NCBI RefSeq assembly: GCF_900101045.1
Contig: NZ_FNFN01000009.1
Coordinates: 62,001 to 126,000, forward strand
Reading direction: 5' to 3'
DNA from: Nocardioides sp. YR527
Lineage (GTDB): Bacteria; Actinomycetota; Actinomycetes; Propionibacteriales; Nocardioidaceae
Length of the DNA: 64,000 bases
This document shows, piece by piece, positions 58,185 to 64,000 of the stretch. The notes beneath the pieces are model-generated. The model worked only from the letters and a program-made list of their open reading frames with translations, was not told the DNA's origin and made no database searches. A program made the translations under genes and the position numbers. Within the stretch, counting starts at the first letter, position 1; every line of letters begins with the position of its first letter.

Positions 58185-58802
58185 GTGCCCCTCACTGAGA
58201 GCGGACTCCTTCGGTTGGCGCAGCAGATATCGGAGAAGACCGGCAACAGGTTCGTCCTCGGCATCGTCGGGCCGCCGGGAGCAGGGAAGTCGACCCTGGC
58301 AGAGCGGCTGCGGGACGTACTCAATGAGGACGGGCGGGTTGCCGTGGTGGCGCCGATGGACGGGTTCCACCGGAGCAACGCGGAGCTGGACTCGATGGGC
58401 GCGCGAGCGCGCAAGGGGGAGCCGGACACGTTCGACGCCGAGGGGTATGTGGCCGCGCTGCGCCAGGTGCGGGAGCAGCGACGGCGGGTCGAGTGGCCGA
58501 CCTTCAGCCGGGTCACGGACGAACCCGTCCCCGGCGGGGTGGTGATCGACGGCGAGCCGATCGTGATCACCGAGGGCAACTACCTGCTCCTGGACGAAGG
58601 GCCGTGGCAGGATGTACGCGGGCTGCTGGACGAGGCCTGGTTCGTCGACGTCCCCGACGAGATCCTGGTGCCGAGGTTGCTCGAGCGGTTCCTCGCCGGC
58701 GGGAGGTCGCCGGAGGAGGCGGAGGCGAAGATCGCGCAGAGCGATCTGCGGAATGCCGCGCTGGTGCGGGCGACGCGGGATCGCGCGGATCTGGTGCTCT
58801 GA
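58185..58802 (+). CDS. P-loop nucleoside/nucleotide kinase-like protein (uridine-kinase/PanK fold)
   Basis: A 205-residue protein whose GTG start follows ATGGAGG. It has Walker A G-P-P-G-A-G-K-S-T, then VAVVAPMDGFHRSNAELD, EWPTFSRVTDEPVP and VVIDGEPIVITEGNYLLLD, the pattern of the phosphoribulokinase/uridine kinase family, close to the FrcK/YggC-like group. The substrate is probably a sugar or nucleoside, not decidable here. The preceding palindrome separates it from the arabinofuranosidase gene. It converges on the Fic gene with a 4-bp gap. Confidence 0.88.
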   Translation: MPLTESGLLRLAQQISEKTGNRFVLGIVGPPGAGKSTLAERLRDVLNEDGRVAVVAPMDGFHRSNAELDSMGARARKGEPDTFDAEGYVAALRQVREQRRRVEWPTFSRVTDEPVPGGVVIDGEPIVITEGNYLLLDEGPWQDVRGLLDEAWFVDVPDEILVPRLLERFLAGGRSPEEAEAKIAQSDLRNAALVRATRDRADLVL

Positions 58803-58806
58803 GTCC

Positions 58807-59592
58807 TCAGCTCTCGGGAGTGCCGCAGTCGACCAGGAACGACATCAGCTCGGTGGCGTCCTCGGTCACGACGAGGGTGTCGAGGGCGTGGTCGAGCTCG
58901 AGGCGCCGGACGTGGGGGATGGCGATGGCGTCGAAGCCGTTCGAGATCAGGATGCCGGTCATCATCAGCAGGGCGGTGCGCTTGTTGCCGCCGGGGTAGT
59001 ACCGGGTCCGGGTGGCGGAGCAGAAGTAGATCAGCGCCTGCAGCCGCGGGTCACCGGTCTCGGCGAGGCGTCCCTGCAGCGTCGCGAAGCGGGCCCGGAG
59101 CAGCTCGCTGCCGTTGCGGCGCAAGGTGCCCTCGCCGCGGAACCGTCCCGCGTCGAGTGTCTCGTGGCGGGCGACGATGCGGTTGAGGCGGTCGGACGTC
59201 GATTTGTCGACTTGGAACCTGCCGTAGCCGATCAGGTCGCGGAGCGCGCCGTAGGCCTCGCTGAGTGCCAGCACCTGCAGCTCGTCCTCGGCACTGTGGT
59301 CACCGACGGTGACGCCGGCGAGGAGGGTGCGAACCTCGGAGAGGGTGAAGTCGTTTCCCTCGAGCTTCGCGGCGTTCCAGACCAGCTCGGGCAGGCTCTC
59401 GCGGAGCCGACGCCAGGCGCGTTCGGTGTCGGTCGGGAGGATGCGGGCGGTGTCGACGTCGGTCCACCAGACGCCGGTGTCGTGCAGCTGGTCGTCGCGG
59501 TCCGCGACCGGGCGGTAGGTGTCGTCGGCGGCCGGTTTGCGGGCCGCGTACGTCTCGGGGTCGGGGGCCCAGCGGGGCTGCTTCGTCACCAT
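58807..59592 (-). CDS. Fic/DOC-family protein with altered catalytic motif
   Basis: A 261-residue Fic protein. The usual H-x-F-x-(D/G)-G-N-(G/K)-R loop reads R-Y-Y-P-G-G-N-K-R near residue 198, so the catalytic His is replaced by Arg. The stretch WNAAKLEGNDFTLSEVRTLL near residue 75 matches the class II Fic inhibitory helix region ((S/T)xxxE(G/N)) with Asn at the Ser position. Fic enzymes transfer AMP or other groups to proteins. Without the His it may be inactive or act differently. It overlaps the upstream HTH gene by 7 bases, forming a toxin-antitoxin-like pair. Confidence 0.85.
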   Translation of the reverse strand: MVTKQPRWAPDPETYAARKPAADDTYRPVADRDDQLHDTGVWWTDVDTARILPTDTERAWRRLRESLPELVWNAAKLEGNDFTLSEVRTLLAGVTVGDHSAEDELQVLALSEAYGALRDLIGYGRFQVDKSTSDRLNRIVARHETLDAGRFRGEGTLRRNGSELLRARFATLQGRLAETGDPRLQALIYFCSATRTRYYPGGNKRTALLMMTGILISNGFDAIAIPHVRRLELDHALDTLVVTEDATELMSFLVDCGTPES

Positions 59593-60335
59593 GTCCGGAT
59601 CTCCTCGCGGGCGCGGGCCGCGGCGTCGCCGCCGACCGAGATGGCATCGATGGCGATCTGGATCGGAGCCGCGTAGACGACCCGGTCGCGCTCGAACGTG
59701 CCGAGGAACAGGTCGGGTTCGGCGGCGGCGACGACCACGGTGGATCGGTGCGGGGCGGACGCCGGACGGAGGGCTCCGCCGGCGAGAAGTGGCCGGATCG
59801 CGTCCGGGTCCTCGCACCACAGCACGGAGATCGGCGGGACGGCTTCGTCGAACGCGGGCAGCTCGAGTCCGGCCGCGCCGGAGAGTGCCCACCGCTGCCC
59901 GGAGGAGTCCCCGGCGGAGGCGAGCCGCCCGACGGTGGCCTCGCCGGTGAGCCGGACGGCCTCCGGTCGGTGCAGTACGCCCGAGGCCCGCGCAGCCTCC
60001 TCGATGATCTGGACGGGGTCGCCGTCGGTCCAGGTGTCGAGCCGTTCGGCCCACCGGTCGATGACGGGGTCCACGTCGGCCGGGTAGCGATCGTCGAGGA
60101 TCGCTCGCGCCGCCGCGGCGGCCGCCGGGGTCGCCAGCGGCGCGGTGCTCATCGAGAGGCCGACGCCGCACGCGGTCGCGATGTTGTCGAGCGTGACGAC
60201 CGACGGACTGACCCGGTCGTTGAGGATCCGGTGGACCGTCGAGGCGGACACCCCGGCGCGCGCGGCCACCTGGCGTGCGTTGAGCCCCGAGTGCTCGATG
60301 CACGCGGCGACGAGGCTGCCGACCTGCTGTTCCAT
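59586..60335 (-). CDS. HTH protein paired with the Fic gene
   Basis: The start codon ATG at 60335 lies inside the left arm of a 19-bp inverted repeat. The 249-residue protein has an XRE-like HTH (LNARQVAARAGVSASTVHRIL) in its first 50 residues and a C-terminal domain (PPISVLWCEDPDAIRPLLAGG) of unknown family. Operator overlap with the start codon fits autorepression. The pair resembles toxin-antitoxin or regulatory Fic modules; which partner is antitoxin is not evident. Confidence 0.8.
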   Translation of the reverse strand: MEQQVGSLVAACIEHSGLNARQVAARAGVSASTVHRILNDRVSPSVVTLDNIATACGVGLSMSTAPLATPAAAAAARAILDDRYPADVDPVIDRWAERLDTWTDGDPVQIIEEAARASGVLHRPEAVRLTGEATVGRLASAGDSSGQRWALSGAAGLELPAFDEAVPPISVLWCEDPDAIRPLLAGGALRPASAPHRSTVVVAAAEPDLFLGTFERDRVVYAAPIQIAIDAISVGGDAAARAREEIRTW

Positions 60336-60375
60336 ATATGCAACCCTAGGGTGATCGGTTGCATATATGGAACAG
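60327..60375. promoter_or_regulatory. Inverted repeat in the HTH / TOPRIM divergent promoter
   Basis: CTGTTCCATATATGCAACC (60327-60345) and its exact complement (60357-60375) flank an 11-bp spacer. The left arm holds the HTH gene start codon and the right arm is 36 bp before the TOPRIM gene. It is the likely operator of the HTH protein and would couple both transcription units. Confidence 0.8.
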
Positions 60376-60410
60376 GCGTGCCGACGTACGTTTCTTCTAA
60401 GGTGTGCGGC

Positions 60411-60950
60411 ATGACGCGACCGATCACGCTGCTTGTCGAAGGGGAGTCGGACAAGGCTCTGGTGGAGGCGCTGGCGCCGCGCTACGGGGTGGACCTCGAC
60501 GACCTCGGGATCGAGGTCGTCTCGATGAACGGCGCCGGGAACGCGGGTCGGTACATCCGGGAGACGACGGCGGCGGGACATCGCGTCGGCGGGCTCTACG
60601 ACGAGGCCGAGGAGCATTTCGTCACCAACGCGCTCGGCCGCCAGGTCGGGGAGGACCTCTCCGGGCAGGGCTTCTTCGCCTGCCGGCGCGACCTCGAGGA
60701 CGAGATGATCCGGGCGATCGGAGCCGCGCGGATCGTCGAGATCCTCGAGGCCAACGGCGAGGGCGGCAAGTTCCGTACGCTGCAGAACCAGCCCGAGCAC
60801 CGCGGCGAGGAGGTCGCCGACCAGCTGCACCGCTTCTTCGGCACTGCATCCGGGCGCAAGATCCGCTACGGCACGATCCTCGGCGAGGCCGTCGAGCTCG
60901 AGTCGATCCCGGACCCGCTCATCGGGCTGCTGACCTGGTGCTGGGGCTAG
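60411..60950 (+). CDS. TOPRIM-domain protein, 179 aa
   Basis: It begins TRPITLLVEGESDKALVEALA with the TOPRIM glutamate (V-E-G), and continues GIEVVSMNGAGNAG and VGGLYDEAEEHFV, whose D-x-E matches the metal-binding acidic pair of small stand-alone TOPRIM proteins related to OLD nucleases. Such domains cut or nick nucleic acids. No ATPase domain is attached. It is divergent from the HTH-Fic pair and probably under the same repeat. The C-terminal half (RTLQNQPEHRGEEVADQLHRF) is helical. Confidence 0.82.
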   Translation: MTRPITLLVEGESDKALVEALAPRYGVDLDDLGIEVVSMNGAGNAGRYIRETTAAGHRVGGLYDEAEEHFVTNALGRQVGEDLSGQGFFACRRDLEDEMIRAIGAARIVEILEANGEGGKFRTLQNQPEHRGEEVADQLHRFFGTASGRKIRYGTILGEAVELESIPDPLIGLLTWCWG

Positions 60951-60954
60951 ACCC

Positions 60955-62790
60955 CTAGGGCTCCATGTCGTCGTGGACGACGACGCGGGAGAGCTCGATG
61001 GTGCCGTCGGGGCACTTCCAGAAGTGCAGCCGGCGGGCGCTGGGGGTGTGGATCTGCATCGAGACCCGGTAGCAGACCGCGCCGTCGGGGCGGGACTGTG
61101 GCGCGGAGTTGCCCCCGGCAGAGGTACGCAGCTGGTGCAGCTCGCGCCCGGTCGACTGCTCCGCGAGGCCGGTGAGCACCTCCATGACCACGTCGGCGAT
61201 CTTGTCGACGGTGATGCCCTCGAGCGCGTCGACGCTGCCGAGGAACCTCTCCCCGATCGCATAGTCGGGCAGTGGGCGGGTCGGCTGCTCGCCAACCGGG
61301 ATCCGGCGGGCCCAGGCGGCCTCGACCAGGTGGCGGAAGCCGCGCTCGCGGTCGGCGAAGACCGGCAGGGCGACCTCGGGTGGTGCGGTGCGCTGCTTGG
61401 CGCGGCGCAGCTGGGAGCGCATCCTGGCCAGCTCGGCGTCGCGGGTCTCGACCTGGCGGGCGGCCCGAGCCAGGTCCTTGGCGAACTGCACGCGCTCGTT
61501 GCGCAGCCCCGAGACCTGGTCGCGGAGCTCGGTCAGCTCGGTCTCGAGATGAGCCTTCTCGGCCTTGATCGCGGTGACCTGCAGCGACATCGACTGCACC
61601 GCGGCCTTCTTCGCCGGTGCGGGCTCCTTCTCCGGCATCGGCGCGGGCTCGGGCGTGGGTGCGGGAGCCGGCCGGACCGCGCGCACCGGCTCGCCCTTGC
61701 GGCGCGGCATCATCGCTGGGCTCGGGATCGCCGGCTTGACCGGAGCCGCCGGTGCCTCCAGAACCTCGGGCTCCGGAGCGACAGGCTCGACCGCTTCGAC
61801 GGGCTCGACCGCCTCAGGCACGGTCTCGACATGCTCGACGACCGCAGGCGGCGGAGCATCCGGGTCGAGCCAGGGCGGACCACCGGCGTACAGGGCCAGG
61901 GCCTCGCGGGGAGTGTCGTGCTCGCGGACCTCGCGCAGCGACAGCCGCCACTTGGGTCCGGTGGCGACGACGCGGGCGAGCACGACCTCACCGGGGGTGA
62001 GGAGCGCGGAGAGGTCGTCGTCGGGGTCGCCGGTCACATCGGAGCGGAAGAGCTCGACGGTGACGTCGGGGTGCAGGCGCAGGTCCGCGGAGCCGGCCAG
62101 GACGGAGCGGACCTCGGCGGGGACGACGTCCCCGGCGGCGTACGTCTTCAGTGCCTCGTCGGCGGTGGGGCGGCTCTCCCGGATGTCGAGCCAGCGGGAC
62201 TTCTTCTCCAGTACGCCGTCGACGTGCATCCCGGGTGCCAGGACGCGCTCGATCGGGACACCTGCCTGGGCGAGCTGGGGCGGGACCGAGGCCATGTCGC
62301 CACCGACGAGGTCGACCAGCGCGCGCTCGCTCATGATCGAGCGGACCGTGCCGGCGCGTCGCTCGCGGGTGGATGCGGTGCGGGCGCTGTCGAAGAGGCC
62401 TGCCGCCGCGGCCATGTCGAGGGCGTCGTCGATGAGCTGTCCGGTGAGCTTGCGGCCCTCGGACTTGCTCCATGCGAACCGCAGCGGCGCCTGCTTCAGA
62501 TCGACGTTCCACCCCAGACCGACCGGGTAGACCCGACCGGCGCCGCCGTAGACCTGCGTGCCCGGCGTCATCTTGTTGGAGAAGGCCCAGGTGTGCCCGC
62601 CCGTCGTGACCAGGTAGAGGTCGGCGAGGTCGCCGATCTCGGCGGCGATCCGCTCGACGTCGGCGTAGGGATCGGTGTGCCCCGACGCGACCGTCACCAC
62701 CACGGTCGGCTTCGTGCGGGAGTCGCCGTTGAGCAATGCCGCCAGGGCCTCGGCCTCGGACGTGTTCGTCACGCGCTTGATCGCAGACAT
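60955..62790 (-). CDS. Modular protein of unknown function, 611 aa
   Basis: Not recognised as a named family. Residues 1-110 form an alpha/beta domain (KPTVVVTVASGHTDPYADVERI; LADLYLVTTGGHTWAFSNKM). Residues about 205-300 hold two S1/OB-like stretches (RVLAPGMHVDGVLEKKSRWL; LTPGEVVLARVVATGPKWRLSL). A Pro/Ala/Glu-rich linker (310-400), a coiled coil (LQVTAIKAEKAHLETELTEL, RDQVSGLRNERVQFAKD) and a C-terminal domain ending WKCPDGTIELSRVVVHDD follow. The layout suggests RNA binding plus an effector tail, as in actinobacterial conflict proteins. It is convergent with the TOPRIM gene. Confidence 0.72.
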   Translation of the reverse strand: MSAIKRVTNTSEAEALAALLNGDSRTKPTVVVTVASGHTDPYADVERIAAEIGDLADLYLVTTGGHTWAFSNKMTPGTQVYGGAGRVYPVGLGWNVDLKQAPLRFAWSKSEGRKLTGQLIDDALDMAAAAGLFDSARTASTRERRAGTVRSIMSERALVDLVGGDMASVPPQLAQAGVPIERVLAPGMHVDGVLEKKSRWLDIRESRPTADEALKTYAAGDVVPAEVRSVLAGSADLRLHPDVTVELFRSDVTGDPDDDLSALLTPGEVVLARVVATGPKWRLSLREVREHDTPREALALYAGGPPWLDPDAPPPAVVEHVETVPEAVEPVEAVEPVAPEPEVLEAPAAPVKPAIPSPAMMPRRKGEPVRAVRPAPAPTPEPAPMPEKEPAPAKKAAVQSMSLQVTAIKAEKAHLETELTELRDQVSGLRNERVQFAKDLARAARQVETRDAELARMRSQLRRAKQRTAPPEVALPVFADRERGFRHLVEAAWARRIPVGEQPTRPLPDYAIGERFLGSVDALEGITVDKIADVVMEVLTGLAEQSTGRELHQLRTSAGGNSAPQSRPDGAVCYRVSMQIHTPSARRLHFWKCPDGTIELSRVVVHDDMEP

Positions 62791-63118
62791 GCCCCTCCTT
62801 TCACAAAAACTTACAGCGAACGGAAAGCGGACCTACGTCAACGACCCGGCCTTTGACGGAGCATTCGGCCGATGCCGATACCGGGGGTGGCTGTCAATGA
62901 CGCGCCGGTGTCATATTTGCCTCGCCAGTTTTATCTAGAGGTGTGACGCATTTGCGACATTGGCAGGTATCTGCCGCGTTCCAGCGGCCCGAATGACTGC
63001 GGCTGTAACAAATCCGGAGAACGCTTTCCCTCGGCAATATTCGATCCGTCCGCATTACCCGGGAAACGCGCACGATCTGTCACGGGCTTTGCCGACGGTT
63101 TCCGCAAGGAGACCCACC
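62791..63118 (+). other. Intergenic region, 328 bp, no gene seen
   Basis: This gap lies between divergent genes. It is visibly lower in GC than its surroundings. A small stem GGCAG-GTAT-CTGCC occurs at 62962-62975, and AAGGAG before 63119 is the protease ribosome-binding site. No riboswitch, tRNA or small ORF was convincing. It presumably holds both promoters. Confidence 0.5.
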
Positions 63119-64000
63119 TTGAGATATTCACGCCTCGGCCGATCGGCCGTAGCAGCCACAGGCATACTCGCCGCAGCGGCTGCGATGCTTGCCACCCCCG
63201 CATTCGCCGGCACCCCTACAGCCGACGACAAGGCCCCCTCGGCCAAGCTCTCGTCCGTTCTCGAGTCGAAGTTCGAGAAGTCGGACTCGACCGACTTCTG
63301 GCTCCGGTTCTCCGACAAGGCCAACCTCGGGCCCGCTTCGTCCATCAAGGACTGGACCGAGCGCGGTCAGTACGTCGTCGACGCACTGGAGAAGACGGCG
63401 AAGGCATCTCAGGCCGGCGCCGTCGCCGAGCTCGACTCCGCCAAGGTCTCCTACAAGACGTACGCCATCTCGAACGCCATCCTGGTGAAGGACGGCTCCG
63501 AGGACCTGGCGCTGAAGCTGGCCGCCGACCCGGAGATCAAGACCGTCCACGAGCGGGCCAAGCTCTCGCTCGTGGAGCCGGTCAAGGAGGAGACGGCCAC
63601 CAAGGCGCCGCAGGGCATCGAGTGGGGCCTCGACTTCATCAACGCTCCTGAGGCCTGGGAGCAGGGTGCCACCGGTGCCGGGATCACCGTCTCCAGCGTC
63701 GACTCCGGGACGGACTACACCCACCCGGCCCTGGTGAACCAGTACCGCGGCAACAACGGCGACGGCACCTTCACCCACGACTACAACTGGTTCGACGCCT
63801 ACGGCGACTGCACCAGCGGTCCCTGCGACCTCGACGGCCACGGCACCCACACCATGGGCACCATGGTCGGCGACGACGGCGCCGGCAACCAGATCGGTGT
63901 CGCACCCGACGCCGAGTGGATCGAGACCAACGGCTGCTGCGGCACCGACGCCGGTCTCCTCGAGTCGGGCTGGTGGCTCCTCGAGCCGACCGACCACAAC
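63119..64000 (+). CDS. Secreted S8 subtilisin-like serine protease (3' truncated by window)
   Basis: The likely start is TTG at 63119 after CAAGGAG; 294 residues are inside the window and the gene runs past the edge. A signal peptide (VAATGILAAAAAMLATPAFAG) precedes an inhibitor-I9-like propeptide (residues 40-155). The catalytic domain begins EWGLDFINAPEAWEQGATGAG, with the catalytic Asp in VSSVDSGTDYTHP and the His in DGHGTHTMGTM; the Ser lies beyond the window. It is probably an extracellular degradative protease. Confidence 0.9.
   Translation, partial: MRYSRLGRSAVAATGILAAAAAMLATPAFAGTPTADDKAPSAKLSSVLESKFEKSDSTDFWLRFSDKANLGPASSIKDWTERGQYVVDALEKTAKASQAGAVAELDSAKVSYKTYAISNAILVKDGSEDLALKLAADPEIKTVHERAKLSLVEPVKEETATKAPQGIEWGLDFINAPEAWEQGATGAGITVSSVDSGTDYTHPALVNQYRGNNGDGTFTHDYNWFDAYGDCTSGPCDLDGHGTHTMGTMVGDDGAGNQIGVAPDAEWIETNGCCGTDAGLLESGWWLLEPTDHN

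Noticed and set aside
1..64000. rRNA, tRNA, CRISPR arrays and insertion sequences
   Set aside because: Looked for on both strands by motif reading (cloverleaf ends, 23-37-bp direct repeats with spacers, transposase DDE or terminal repeats); none was convincing.

Overview
The window is high-GC DNA (mostly about 68-70 percent by eye) from an actinobacterium, most likely of the Nocardioides / Nocardioidaceae type. This rests on the hflX - dinG - lexA / LysM - nrdR - nrdJ order, the actinobacterial SOS and NrdR sites, the ESX-type secretion substrates, a SigK/RskA pair and GTG-rich starts. The species call is inference. No rRNA, tRNA, CRISPR array or transposase was seen.

1-21.7 kb is mostly core genome. 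It holds the end of a HSD10-type dehydrogenase gene, a VWA lipid-anchored or membrane protein, hflX, a secreted SGNH hydrolase, dinG, a secreted HExxH protease, phoD, lexA divergent from an SOS-controlled LysM protein, nrdR-nrdJ (B12-dependent ribonucleotide reductase) with paired NrdR boxes, a GrpB-like protein, a sulfur/metal-stress cluster (CMD protein, DUF302 protein, CstR-like repressor with two perfect 20-bp operators) and a DHA2-type drug exporter.

21.8-27.9 kb is a type VII (ESX) substrate region. Two EspC-like small proteins each precede a large WXG-type protein. The second large protein is a striking chimera: ESX-type N-terminus, about 15 RTX calcium-binding repeats and an M91-like zinc protease domain. 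28.0-32.5 kb has a NEP1-like (NPP1) secreted protein and an operon of a sulfite-oxidase-type molybdoenzyme, a fasciclin lipoprotein, SigK and RskA. Then comes a fusion of a DUF429 RNase H-like domain with a RelA/SpoT (p)ppGpp synthetase domain, and a divergent methyltransferase/AraC pair.

36.5-40.7 kb is a polymorphic-toxin locus on the minus strand: a secreted or membrane TrbL/VirB6-like protein ending in a YeeF-type DNA/RNA nuclease domain. It is followed by two YezG-like (DUF600) immunity proteins and two small unknown proteins. 40.8-43.7 kb has a TrmO-like tRNA methyltransferase, a TPR regulator and a TetR regulator.

43.9-55.1 kb is a defence island with lower GC and TTA codons. It combines a Dcm-type C5-methyltransferase, a Vsr nuclease, a NaeI-like restriction enzyme and an HNH protein with a five-gene, tightly coupled module: ParB-like protein, SNF2 helicase, DUF3883 nuclease, GHKL/MORC-like ATPase and a protein of unknown function. 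This is the best candidate for an under-described system.

55.2-64 kb holds a LacI regulator and the GH51 arabinofuranosidase it probably controls, a P-loop kinase, an HTH-Fic toxin/antitoxin-like pair divergent from a TOPRIM protein across a 19-bp inverted repeat, a modular protein of unknown function, and the start of a subtilisin-like protease cut by the window edge. Several operon ends carry very long perfect hairpins.
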